Below are positions 23,699 through 34,385 of a DNA stretch of 64,000 nucleotides, piece by piece. Location of the stretch: positions 2,171,554 to 2,235,553 of the forward strand of contig NW_017265137.1 in assembly GCF_001638985.1 (NCBI RefSeq), given 5' to 3'. The notes beneath the pieces were generated by a model, which was given only the letters and a program-made list of their open reading frames with translations, did not search any database and was not told the origin of the DNA. Every line of letters begins with the position of its first letter. Within the stretch, counting starts at the first letter, position 1. Position numbers and translations under genes: made by a program. The DNA comes from Phycomyces blakesleeanus NRRL 1555(-). Taxonomy: Eukaryota; Mucoromycota; Mucoromycetes; Mucorales; Phycomycetaceae.

Positions 23699-26600
23699 CT
23701 AAGTAGCAAGAGAACAGGCAAGGTCATCAAGAGATTTTTCAGCCTTAAATATGGCAACCAAGCGGGAAGCGGTAGATAGGACGGTGGAAGATACAAAAGG
23801 TGTATTGTCGAACACCGTGGACCAATGATGTCGCCAGATCGCCAGAAGGGCACAGCTAAAGAGAGAGGCGGCGTGAATATCAGAGGAGCGGGTATAGGGG
23901 AAAGACAGGTTGTAAAATGCATCATGGAGTATAGGAAGAGTAGGATGAGATCCAAAGACATCTTGCCAGAATGTAGATCAAACGTCAATTTTGAGGGGGA
24001 AGGAGAAGAGGAAATGGTCGGGTGTGTCTGTAGAGGCTTCACAAATGGGGCAAGAGTCGGTGGGGAAGGGGCCAGGAAGTATGCGATGCAACAGGGAGCG
24101 GGATGACAATTTGTGGTGCAGACCTCGGTACCAGATGTTGCGGACATGGTGGTGTATAGGAAGGTTCCAAAAGATTCGCCATTGTGAGCTAGACAGTGTA
24201 GACGACAGGGGAGGAGAAACAGAAGAGGAACAAAGAGAACGATACATACGAGGTTTCAGCTTGGACCACGGTATTCCAGGTAAAAGGCCGCAAACAAAAG
24301 GGCTAGCATTGATTGATGAACCTGAACGGGAAGGAATGGAAGGGTCATTGAGCTGAAGGATATGAGAAGGGAGGAAAGCGCGAACAAGGAAAGGTTGTAG
24401 CAAGATGTCGCGAGAGTCAACTCTCTTGAAAAACTTGCGCAATATGAGCGGGTTGCGTGGGAAATCAGCCAGCGCTCGACAGCAGAGAACGTCGAAAGAA
24501 GGGTCAACAAGAAAGGCATCTTCAACGCGGAGGTGTTGCCAGGAGGGAGGGAAGGAGGTAGTGCTTGTGGCTGGTAGGCATACTGAGCGGAGGGGAAGTG
24601 CTAAACACGTAGCAATGTTGGGGGCAAGGGAGGAGAAGTCGTGCGGGAGCCTGTCAATAGCAGAGAATATGTTGCGGAAGCAACCTGCAAGGTCAGTCAG
24701 ATCGGGGGGGGGGGGGGGCGAAAATCGTGGAAGAAAAGTGTCAATCGGGGGTCGGTGCCAGACGTATGATAACGTAAGAGAAAGGACAGCCAAGGAGGAA
24801 CTAAGCCAAAGGTGGAGTGAGGAGAGAGAGAGAGAGGACGTAACCAACGCAGCTGAAGAGCACCTTGTTGTATAGAAGGATCTAATACTCCAAGGCCGCC
24901 AGAACGAAGAGGGAGACAAAGAGTGGACAGCTTAATGGGAGGAAACATTCGGTGCTGCAAGAACTGACCCATGGCCGACTTCACTTTATCGAGAAACGAC
25001 ACAGGAACAGAGATCACGCGTAGGACATGCCAGAGACGGGAGAGAATGAGAGTATTGAGAACGGTGGCATGCCCCCGGATCGATAAGGATCGAGTGAGGT
25101 GTATGGCGCAGGAAGATTGTATGGTTGTTAACAATGAGGAACAAAAGGCATCGCGTTGGGCAATCGAACTGACAAGAGGGAAGCCAAGGTAGCGGAGGGA
25201 GTCAGGACAGGAACGGTCGTGCCAGGATGTTATTTGGTGGGCCTGTAGGAACGTGATCCAGTGAGGAAGTGGTTGTCCCGAAAGCGATATGGCCTCCGTC
25301 TTGGCCATGTTGATCTTGGCATTGGAGGCCCGAAAGTAAGTGGCAAGATGTGTGTGGAGGCGTGTGAAACATTCGGGTGTGGAGAGGAAAACAATGACAT
25401 CGTCCGCATATGCAAGACATTTGACTGGAGGGGGGGCTGGAAGGATTGGCGAGATAGGTGGGAGAAACCCAGAAAATTCAGGGTCATGTTGGAGGCGGCG
25501 TAGAAGAGGCTCAAAGGCGAGATTGAAGAGAACGGGGGACAGAGGATCGCCCTGTCGGAGACCGCGGTGCTGAACAAGTTCTCGGGAGATATGACCGTTC
25601 ACATTGACTCGTATTCGAGTAGAGAAGAATAGGTTGCAAATACAATCGACGAGAGAGGAAGGAAAACGGAAATGGCGCAGGACTTGTCGCAGGTACGAGG
25701 GGTGTACACGACCGTAAGCCTTTTCTTGATCCAAGAGCAAGCCAATACTGGTGGATTGAGTGAGCTGGGCCTGTTCCATAATGGTCTTGACGAGCATGCC
25801 ATTGTCAGCAATGAACCTTCCCCTCACAAACCCGGTTTGATATTGAGACACAATTGAGCTGGCAGCAGGAATCATACGGGCATTGAGTAGTCGAGTAAAG
25901 ACCTTTGCATCAGTGTTAATCAAGGCAATAGGTCGCCAGTTCTTCAAAGATGTAAGGTCTCCTTTCTTCGGTAGCAAGGAGAGACAAGTAGATTGCCAAG
26001 AGGTAGGAAAAACTCCAGTGGTGAGAGCGTCATTGTAAAGCTTTTCCAAGATATGAGCACACGCGGGATGGTCAAAAAGGAGACGAAGGATTTCATAGGG
26101 TATCCCCGTCGGGACCGGGACTGCTGGCGGAAAGAGACCGCTGCGCACCTTCTCGTATGTCTACGATGGAAAAGGAGGAAGTGAGTTTGTTTACAAGAGC
26201 GTCAGAGAGAACAATATGAGTCGGAAGATTATGTAGAAGGTCGTCTACAGCGGTTTGCTCAATGTCATCGGGGGAATACAAATCTTCATAAAATGCAGCC
26301 GCGGAATCGGTCATGATAGAAGGCTGTGTCGAAAGGACGTTGGTGAAGGGGTGGCGTAGGCCAGAGATCGTCTTACGGACTTGTCGTGTTTCAATCGTAC
26401 GTTTCAAGTAACCGGCAGAGGTCTCACCCTGTTCCCGCCAGTGTTTTCCAGCGCGCAATGCCTGTGTTTCTACCTTTTCGTGTTGTATGTCCTGAATCTG
26501 TCGTTCCACAAAAGGAAGCTGGAAGTTAATGGAGGGGTTGAGTTGGTACTTTTGTATCAGGTGCGCGCGCTTGCTCTGCAACTGGGCTTCTATCGTAGTG

Positions 26601-27505
26601 AGGTTGCGGCGAAGGCGATGGAAATAAGAGCGGATAAAATGGATGACATCGGTTTTGAGACTATCCCACTGTTCTTGAACAGATAGAGATGTTGGTAGAG
26701 AGTGGACGAAGGAATGAATGTGAGAGTCAAGCTGGAGACAGAAATGCTGGTTGTAGGACAGACGTGGGTTGGCACGCCATAGGCCTTTCCCCAAGACAGT
26801 GCCTGAATCAAAGAGAAAAGATGCGGAAACTAGGAAATGGTCTGACCATTGCGGATGAATATAATCCACGGAAGACGAAATGCGGTGGGAAAACATATCG
26901 GAAGAGGAGAATATATAGTCCAAGGTGGAGGACGTTGTGCCGCGATGGAAGGTAGGCATAGGGGTGGAATCAGGCATAGTGACGCAGTCAAAGAGGTGGT
27001 CAGAGAGGAATTGGAGCCACGTATGAGGTGTAAGTCGGGGCCGAGGTGAACGAGTGTGATAGGAGTGATTAAAATCTCCCAGCAGGATGAAGCGTGAAGA
27101 ATGAGTGGGCAATAATAAAGAGTTAGCAAGCAGGGCAGATAGGAATTTATACCGCTGTCCAACTGTAGCTGGGGCATATACCACACAGATCTGAAAAGGG
27201 GAAAAATTATTGTTGGCATGCTCAACTGTAGCAGATATACATCGGCCACAGACAGAGGTTAAAGGGTTGACAATAGAAATCATAGGAGTTAGGCACACTA
27301 AACCACAATGTTGGGGCCAAACTGAGGAAGTAGTCCTAAACTGCATATTGAATGTGTTCTGTATATCCATAGAGGAAGCATGAGTTTCTTGCAGGGCGAG
27401 TATATCGACATGCTGAGAGCGTAGATGGCGTATAAATAATGAGCGTAAGGTGGGGTTGGCCAATTCGGCCAGGCCTCGACAGTTTATCGTGGAGATTTTA
27501 ATCAT
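23699..27505 (-). pseudogene. LINE ORF2: endonuclease / reverse transcriptase, broken
   Basis: Endonuclease part 27505-26093 shows NCRGL, QETH, GDFN, LDYI and SDH. Reverse transcriptase part 26148-24697 shows NWRPIALINTDAKVF, GFVRGRFIADN, GLRQGDPLSPVLFNL and the catalytic AYADD. The C-terminal part 24919-23978 has a zf-RVT-like CPIC motif. Three lesions are visible. A single extra G in a C4/G4 run at about 26104-26107 shifts frame between endonuclease and RT. A 15-G homopolymer at 24704-24718 shifts frame after the RT. A TGA at 23980-23978 interrupts the zinc-finger region, after which the same frame stays open to 23699. The zf-RVT motif also has Phe where the last Cys ligand is expected. Start overlaps the ORF1 stop as ATGA. 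The homopolymer lesions could be assembly errors. Confidence 0.88.
24704..24718. repeat. 15-bp poly(G) homopolymer inside LINE ORF2
   Basis: Fifteen G on the plus strand, read as a proline run from either frame on the minus strand. It is the site of the second ORF2 frameshift and a likely slippage or sequencing-error site. Confidence 0.85.
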
Positions 27506-28821
27506 AAAGTAAGAGCTGGATTTGGAGGATCTTGTCCACCGTCATTTTCACCATCCATGGGATCATCTTCCATTTGAGCGAAATACTTGGCGACCTCATC
27601 GATGTCATCGTCGCTATAGTATTCCTCATCGTCGCTTTTCTTCGTCTCTTCGTTACCAAGTTCGCCATCACTGGTCTTAACCAATTGGACGTTGTCATCC
27701 ATGCCAGTACTAGCCGCTGCTTCTATCAGGAAGTCAGGATGGTTGGCGGGAAGAACACCCGGAATGGCGCCCGGGGCCGCGCGTGGTCTAGAAAGGGATT
27801 CAGTAGCCAATGGAGGTAGGGGTATGTTCTGCGGGGCGTGCTGTGAGCCGTAGATTGTTTCAGAGGGTAGAAGACCATGATACATCTGAGCGGCTGGGGG
27901 TGCAGGGGCATGGGTTGGGGAGCGAGCAGTTTTGCGAGGGCGTTTTGATTCGGCTTCCTCGTTTCGTGGGCATTGATGGGCAAGGTGACCAACCTTACCA
28001 CAGCGGAAGCAGGTGCGGGTTTCTTTGGGTCGCTTGGTGCAAGCTTCTTTCTCGTGACCCATCTCTTTACAGAAAGTACAATGAGTACCCATACATGCCC
28101 AAGTGGCAAGGAAAGTTGTAGTTTCATTATACTTGATCTCATGTTCCAAGTGACGCAGATGAAGATCAGGATTAGGTGGGCGCAGCATATGGATGGTGCC
28201 TGTGCCGTCGGGGTAGTTATATTTCAAATTCAAGGATATTTCCTGAACCTGTCCGTATATAGCAAGGCAGCGGCGAAGATTCTCGGCAAGTTCATCAAAA
28301 TCCGCATATCCGTGAAGAGGAAGTCGAGACACACGTAAGCGCAAGAGCTTAAACGTCGAAGGAATGGCAGGAGAAGCGAAGACAGTACGTCCATTAAAAG
28401 GAAAGCCAACTTGGCATGCGCGCGAGCATGCTTCTTGGTCTACTAGATGGAATTCGAAGGAGGTGCGGGAAGTACGAGAGGCATATGTGAGGCCGCGGCC
28501 AACACCCAATGGGAAAGCGGTGTTAAGAGCCTCAAAGAACAAAGGACGGAGAGGGTTTCCCTCAGCAGGGACCTCGTAGAAAACAGAAAATGGAGAGGAG
28601 CCTTCTTTCCATATGCGTGGAGCGCCATTACCAGCGATGGAGCCGATGATGCGAGATGTACAAGAATTGTCTACAGACGTAACAGCCGCAGCTACGTAAG
28701 ATGGAGACAATGGTGGTGAGCCAGTTGGTGTAGATGGAGTGTTGAGTGATGGCGTGGGTGAGCCAGGAGGTGGTGAGGGGTCCCTTGGTAGGGGTGGCGG
28801 AGTCTTAGCGGGAAGAGCCAT
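27502..28821 (-). CDS. LINE ORF1, gag-like nucleic-acid-binding protein with two CCHC knuckles
   Basis: An intact 439-aa ORF from ATG 28821. The N-terminal 45 residues are Pro-rich. Two strand-rich RNA-binding modules follow (about residues 60-215), then two zinc knuckles near 245-285: CTFCKEMGHEKEAC and CFRCGKVGHLAHQC, both C-x2-C-x4-H-x4-C. The C-terminus is acidic. It coats element RNA and is required for LINE mobility. The stop codon overlaps the ORF2 start (ATGA), which suggests termination-reinitiation coupling. ORF1 is intact although ORF2 is broken. Confidence 0.9.
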   Translation of the reverse strand: MALPAKTPPPLPRDPSPPPGSPTPSLNTPSTPTGSPPLSPSYVAAAVTSVDNSCTSRIIGSIAGNGAPRIWKEGSSPFSVFYEVPAEGNPLRPLFFEALNTAFPLGVGRGLTYASRTSRTSFEFHLVDQEACSRACQVGFPFNGRTVFASPAIPSTFKLLRLRVSRLPLHGYADFDELAENLRRCLAIYGQVQEISLNLKYNYPDGTGTIHMLRPPNPDLHLRHLEHEIKYNETTTFLATWACMGTHCTFCKEMGHEKEACTKRPKETRTCFRCGKVGHLAHQCPRNEEAESKRPRKTARSPTHAPAPPAAQMYHGLLPSETIYGSQHAPQNIPLPPLATESLSRPRAAPGAIPGVLPANHPDFLIEAAASTGMDDNVQLVKTSDGELGNEETKKSDDEEYYSDDDIDEVAKYFAQMEDDPMDGENDGGQDPPNPALTL

Positions 28822-28823
28822 GG

Positions 28824-28838
28824 CAATACATAATTAAA
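28824..28838. repeat. LINE target-site duplication, 5'-end copy
   Basis: CAATACATAATTAAA, identical over 15 bp to 23539-23553. It starts 2 nt upstream of the ORF1 ATG. Confidence 0.9.
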
Positions 28839-29139
28839 GAACCATTTCTCAGGTACGTCTTTACAAACAGAAAGTCACTTCTTTATGTTTCTTAATTATT
28901 TTATTTTTATTTTATTTTTATTTTATTATGCCTATAATTGTGTCAATTTCAATGTGTTTGTAGAAAAGTAAGATGTAATTCAATATTCAAATCCCTTTTA
29001 TATATATATATATCCAAGGTTAATTTGTATAGAATAATACATTATAATAAAATTGAGACAAAAATTAAATAAATAAATAAATAAATAAAGACTGTTTCTT
29101 GATCAATAATCAAAACAAAAAAAAAACAACAGCAAGAAA
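28839..29139. other. 5' flank of the AlkB-like gene
   Basis: Promoter-side DNA between the LINE insertion and the AlkB-like ATG. It holds TTTTA repeats at about 28898-28927 and an (AAAT)n run near 29066-29088. No gene is seen. Confidence 0.6.
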
Positions 29140-30216
29140 ATGGAAGACGACTCTTTAGACTGGGAATCTCTGTTTGGTTCAGACAACGATTCTGTCGATT
29201 GGAATTCATTATTCGGTTCAAATGATGAAAAAGAAGATGACGACAGATATTCGACAGATATTCCTGGTCTTGAACTTGTACGAGAAGCACTTGACCACTC
29301 ACAGCAGATGAAGATAATTCAGGCTATCCTGGATACAAATACATTTTCTGACGCTGGTCGAGTAAATCAGGCAATGTGTTTTGGAAAACTACCACCTCAT
29401 CTCGATTGGCTTAGTAGACACATAAAGAATCAATTGCCACATCTTTTACCTCGAGTTCTCATGCAGCGTGAACCAGTATTTGATCAGGCTATTTTGAATC
29501 TCTATCGTAAAGGTGAATTTGGTATTTTGTGTGTTTGTGTGTGTATGCTTGTAGTATACACCAAAAAGAAGAAGAAGAAGAAGAAAATCATATAATGACT
29601 TTACTACAAATACCCAACCACACACGCACATATATATATATAATTTCTTAGGTGAAGGTATTGTTAGCCATGTAGATCTAGCACGGTAAGATTCATTAAA
29701 GTTAAATTCTTCAGACAAGTCTTTATATTACTTGAGAATATTTAATAAACCTTACTTATATACATATATGTACATATATATATATATATATATATATAAT
29801 CAAATTCTCTTCCTCTCTACAAAATTCAATACAAATCACCTATGTGTTTGTGCGTGTACATATGTGTGTCTGTGCTTCTTTTTTAAAAAAAAAACGAACA
29901 AAAACAAAGCTTTGAAGATGGAGTGGTTATTCTGTCATTAATGTCATCTTGTGTAATGACAATGCGTCCTGTTCCTAAAGTATCACCAGCGGATCCCAGT
30001 TTAGAGGTGGATATTTTACTGAATCCTGGTGACATTTTGGCCTTGTCTGGTCTAGCTCGCTACGAATGGGAACATGGAATCAAAGAGTGTGAATATGATG
30101 TTGTTCGAGGGGAAAGGATTGAAAGAGGAACACGCATTAGTGTGACGTTGCGTAAACTTGGGACAACAGTAGAAACACCAACAATAGAAACAACAGCGAC
30201 TAGAACTTCGATTTGA
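29140..30216 (+). CDS. AlkB-like 2-oxoglutarate/Fe(II) dioxygenase
   Basis: Three exons: 29140-29512, 29652-29685, 29910-30216 (237 aa). The catalytic core reads GEGIVSHVDLARFEDGVVIL, giving the HxD iron ligands. The distal His lies in YEWEHGI, and the 2-oxoglutarate-binding Arg region is RGTRISVTLRK. These are the AlkB/ALKBH signatures; the enzyme oxidatively demethylates a nucleic acid or protein substrate. The fungal members closest to this pattern are of the ALKBH-like type with HVDL-RFEDG; I cannot assign a human orthologue number. The N-terminus is acidic and contains a near-perfect repeat, DSLDWESLFGSD then DSVDWNSLFGSN. The short middle exon of 34 nt carries the HxD motif. APC10 starts 199 bp downstream on the same strand. 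Confidence 0.85.
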
Positions 30217-30414
30217 GCTAGAAAAGGCACAGTAATAGAGGGGGAGTGAGTGTCAATTTATCTTGCCTTGACGATTCTTCTTTTTTCTCTTTTGTTTATT
30301 TATTTATTTATTTTGTGATAAATATATATAAAAAAACACACACACACACATTCTCTCTCTTATACACATACATACAATACAATACAACTCAAGGCATACA
30401 ACACGTAGACACAA

Positions 30415-30908
30415 ATGTCGTTTTCTTCCTTTTCTGATGATGACAATGATCCACAAACGCGAGGATCGCCTGGAATATTTGAAGAAAATTCTCTTGATCG
30501 ATCTAGACACTCGTCTGAATTTGCTTATGTAGAAGAGGGAGCTAGAGATGTATTTAATGAAGAAGATGGAACTGATTCAGTGAGGGATGTTTTGGATGAA
30601 GGAGATGAAACTGATTCAATGAGGATGAATTCTGTTGAAGAGGGTGTGACTCTGGAGATGTACTACAAAACACATCCAAATCACATGCTGGATCAGAGGA
30701 TGCGTGAGATTACTGATGAGGATTCGCTCTGGTCAGTTTCGACTCGACGACTACCTTGGGGAGTAGAGAATCTTCGGGACAATAATCCGTTGACGTATTG
30801 GTTGTAAGCAAGATATGAATGATTTGTTATTTCATTATTGTGTAATATGTAATATGTATGTATATGTATGTATGTGTGATCAAATCAAATCGAATCAAAT
30901 CAAACCAG

Positions 30909-30939
<31 letters not shown>

Positions 30940-31504
30940 GCACACGTACATAGACAGAAATAGAAAAAAGAGATATTTTATATATTACTGACACATCTAT
31001 ATCAAAAGTTCTGATTGTCCTAATCAAAAGGGCGCTCACACAATTGATGTAATATTCAGCAAACCAACATGGATAAAGGTAAGAGAGAGACCGAGACAAT
31101 ACTTTATGTACAATGCTCATGATAATATATACAATAATAATGCTGGTATTTTAAACAGCAAGTTTCTTTGTTTATAGACTATTTCCAAGACAATAGCTAT
31201 ACGCCTTGGATAGTGTCTATCAGAGGCGGAACATGCTATCGTGATATGCAGGAGATTATGCAGATTGAATGCGAGAAGACAGTGGGATGGCAACACGCAG
31301 ATCTTGAAGAAACAGGGTAAATTGTATAAATAAATATATCTATATTCTTTTGCATATATATATAAATAAATAAATACCTATATAAATTTATACAAAAGGG
31401 AATGCACAAGGGTTTTTCGATTACAGATAGCGATTCTCAGCACTCATGAGAATGGAAGAGATACGCACATCAGACAAGCAAAAGTCTATTCGATTCCAGG
31501 ATAA
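30415..31504 (+). CDS. APC10: anaphase-promoting complex subunit 10 (APC10/DOC1)
   Basis: Four exons: 30415-30803, 31009-31078, 31159-31316, 31399-31504 (240 aa). The first 95 residues are acidic and Ser-rich. The DOC domain follows: [20 protein letters not shown], then [36 protein letters not shown], and the diagnostic [18 protein letters not shown] near the C-terminus. APC10 helps the APC/C recognise D-box substrates and raises processivity of ubiquitylation in mitosis. The domain ends almost at the stop, so a C-terminal Ile-Arg tail of the kind used for TPR docking is not obvious (it ends YSIPG). Exon 3 begins at 31159; an alternative acceptor at about 31180 would break the frame. Confidence 0.9.
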
Positions 31505-31906
31505 ATCAAAATTATATATATATATATACAAAAATATATAGCTATTTATACACACAGTATATATGATGTATATATTTACATGATACTATAATTTTATATA
31601 ATTATAAGCATTATAAGCATCATAAGCATCATCTGCAGCAACAGCAGCAGAAGCAGCATTATAATTTTCTTTGGACAAATGAAAGAAGAATAAAAATGTA
31701 TATTTAAAAATATAAATATAAATATAAAATATAAAAATTATACTCTTCATCTTATACACATATACATACATATACACAAATATATATATAAGCACGTCTT
31801 GCACATTTCATACTTCTTTTAATTTTATTCAAATATTAAATAAATATATATATATATTTTTAAAGAAAAAAAAACATCTTTTACATACACGCATATCAAG
31901 ATATAA
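31505..31906. other. intergenic region APC10-PRL
   Basis: AT-rich spacer with (TA)n tracts and AAATAT repeats. No gene is supported; the 72-aa minus ORF here is low complexity. Confidence 0.6.
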
Positions 31907-32536
31907 ATGATATCCGTACTTCACTCTCCAATCACTCAGCAAAAGTTTGTTATTCTGGACTGTCCAACCGAACAAACGCTGGCCTCTTACGTTCCAAGGT
32001 TACAAGAGGAGAATGTGCGGGCACTGGTCAGAATATGCCACCGACCGGGAACTCAGAACCCTTATGATGGGGCAGCGTTAGAAAAGGAAACTGGTATTAA
32101 GGTTATCGACGACATCAAATTCTCTGATGGAGGCATTCCTGATCCCGCAATGGTTGAGAGATGGTTAAAGTTGATTGACGAAGCAAAAGAACAAGGAACT
32201 ACTGTTGGTGTTCATTGTGTTGCTGGTATAGGAAGAGCACCTGTAAGTTTTATATCCTATATATTTTTATATTTATTTATATTTATATTTATTATAATAA
32301 AAAGGTATTGGTGACTATCGCTTTGGTTGAAAGTGGCATGGATGGACTGGTAAGTTTCTTTCTAATATATATATATATATAGATAATAATGGTTGTTTTG
32401 GTTGGTGTAGGATGCTATCAGTCACGTGAGGACCCACCGTAGAGGAGCGTTGAATAAACAGCAAGTACGGTTCATTGACACTTATCGATCTAAACGTCAA
32501 AAGACACGTTCTTGGCTTGGCTGGTTGCGAGGGTAA
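31907..32536 (+). CDS. PRL-type (PTP4A) dual-specificity phosphatase
   Basis: Three exons: 31907-32242, 32305-32349, 32411-32536 (168 aa). The signature loop is HCVAGIGRAPVLV (Cys about residue 104, Arg about 110). It keeps the Ala after Arg that distinguishes PRLs from other cysteine phosphatases. The acid-loop region is KFSDGGIPDP, and RRGALNKQQVRFI matches the PRL C-terminal helix. PRLs act at membranes and also bind CNNM magnesium transporters. Animal PRLs end in a farnesylated CaaX box. Here the protein ends basic and Trp-rich (RSWLGWLRG) with no Cys, so lipid anchoring by CaaX is not possible for this model. Confidence 0.9.
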
Positions 32537-33069
32537 CACCATCACCACTCTAAAACACACTAAGCAGCAACAACAATATCATACACCTATACACCTATAT
32601 ATCTATACTTATACACACATAAATTTTTTTTAAAAAAAAAAAAAAAGGAAGAAGAAGACGAAGAAAAAGGAACTTTATTCTTTGATTTAAACATTAGAAT
32701 CCCGTACATGTTTAGAGAGCGAGAGTAACAGTGGTGATAGTTAGTAATGGTGCGTAGTACTTTGTTACCTGTTACTGTTATTATCCTTATTATTGTTTTC
32801 CTAAAGTGTATTGTTTGAATCCTATTTTATATTATTATTATTCTTAATTCCTAAGCCCTTTCAATATATATATATATATTTTATTTATTTATTTTGTTTT
32901 TGCCTATTTTCAATTCCTTCTTTTTTTTATATATATACTAGTTTTATTATTTTATTTTATTTTATATTATATTATATTATATTATATAAATATTTATTAT
33001 ATTTATTGTATTTATTATTATTCTTTCCTTTTTTCGTTGTTGTTATCCTTTTTGCTCATTACACTTGTA
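32537..33069. other. intergenic region PRL-PQ loop gene
   Basis: 3' UTR of the phosphatase with a T8A15 dyad at 32624-32646 and (TTTTA/TATTA)n repeats around 32930-33020. No gene is supported. Confidence 0.6.
32624..32646. repeat. T8A15 palindromic dyad
   Basis: Eight T followed by fifteen A about 90 bp downstream of the phosphatase stop codon. Confidence 0.75.
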
Positions 33070-34385
33070 ATGCAAGACTCAATGGCGAACAATGAGCTCT
33101 GGGCTCAAATACTTGGTTACTTTAGTATAGCCTGCTGGATCGTTGTCTTTACACCGTAAGTTACATAAATACACTTTTATTGTAGTGTTGCATAGTGCAG
33201 TCAAGTGTTTCATAGTGCACTGTAGTGTACTGTAGTATATACTAAACCTCAAAAAGAATACATAAAAAAAATATTGTGCATGTACATACATAAGATACAA
33301 GATATATTGACATTCTTTATAGGCAGATCAGAGAGAACTATAAGCGAAAGAATACCGATGGTGTTTCGATCCAATTCTTATTATTTTGGATTTTTGGAGA
33401 TATTTTCAATTTGATTGGAGGTGTACTTGAGCACTTGATGGAAACAATGGTAATTAGATATATTTATATATATATATATACATATAAAAATATAAAAACT
33501 GTTACTGATATTTACACACACACATATATATATATATGCTGTTTTTATCTTTTTAAAGCTGCTGCTGGCATTGTACTACTTATTGGCTGATTGTCTATTG
33601 ATGGGACAAGTTATTTATTATCGTAAACGCCAGGGTCTCTTGCACCGGGACGAAATTGTCGATACTTCCGAGAGTGCGCCTCTTTTGCAGTCAGTTTCTT
33701 CTTCGTACAAACCGACGATGTCTGAAACAACACGTCGCACGGTGCGGATTTTCTTTATTTCCTCGGTCGTCTCCATGACTTTGCTCTTGGTCGGCACCGG
33801 CCTATTCTTCTTCTGGCCCAATGCACAAGACAAGATCGACTTTAGCAAGCTACACCTCGTGCCTCAGTTGCTAGGATGGGCCAGTGCGGTGTTGTACTGT
33901 GGAAGTAGAATCCCTCAAATCATGCAGAATTTCCGAAACGAGAGTGTTGATGGGCTGAGTCTGACAATGTTTGTATTCAGTGTGTGTGGCAATCTGACCT
34001 ACTGTCTGGTAAGCAAAAATATATATATATATATTTAATGGCGTTTTTTACTTTGTATTTTATTTTTATTTTTTGCATGTGTTTTTTTTTTCCTTCTTCT
34101 TTCCTTACATTTATTTATTTATATATGTGTATAATTTTTTTTCTGTAGTCTATTTTCTTTAGATCTCTGGATAGAACCTTTCTCTTGACCAATTTTCCTT
34201 GGTTACTTGGAAGTGGCGGTACCTTGTTCTTTGATTTCACAGTAAGTAAAAAAAAAATTGTATATCTTTATGGCTCATATTGACTTCTTTTTTGCTCCTT
34301 TTCTTTTATCTTGTTTAAATTTTTATAGATCTTTTTCCAATTTTATACTTATCGCAACAAGAAGCTTTTGACAGACACAAAATGA
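33070..34385 (+). CDS. PQ-loop vacuolar/lysosomal amino-acid transporter (Ypq1/SLC66A1 type)
   Basis: Five exons: 33070-33155, 33323-33449, 33559-34008, 34149-34241, 34329-34385 (270 aa). Two PQ-loop repeats are visible: TPQIRENYKRKNTDGVSIQF near residue 28 and RIPQIMQNFRNESVDGLSL in the second half, each followed by hydrophobic helices; seven membrane segments are expected. The central loop is hydrophilic and Ser-rich. Yeast Ypq1-3 and human PQLC2 export cationic amino acids from the vacuole or lysosome. A second in-frame ATG lies four codons downstream and is an alternative start. Confidence 0.9.

Larger units (their letters stand above)
23554..28823 (-). mobile_element. non-LTR retrotransposon (LINE, APE-endonuclease class), near complete
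   Basis: A 5.27-kb element on the minus strand, bounded by a perfect 15-bp target-site duplication and ending in a short A9 tail. ORF1 encodes a CCHC zinc-knuckle protein. ORF2 encodes an APE-type endonuclease, reverse transcriptase and a C-terminal zf-RVT region. ORF1 starts only 2 nt inside the element, so almost the whole 5' UTR is missing or this family has a very short one. Base composition is far more GC-rich than the flanks. Mucoromycota carry Grem-LINE1 elements enriched around centromeres; this may be a relative, but I cannot establish the clade by eye. Confidence 0.92.

Noticed and set aside
23608..24147. A 179-aa minus-strand ORF at the LINE 3' end
   Set aside because: It is a different frame over the ORF2 C-terminus. 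The true ORF2 frame, after its TGA, runs to 23699.
23825..28719. Many plus-strand ORFs of 60-160 aa across 23.8-28.7 kb
   Set aside because: They are antisense shadows of the GC-rich LINE ORF1 and ORF2 and show no domain of their own.
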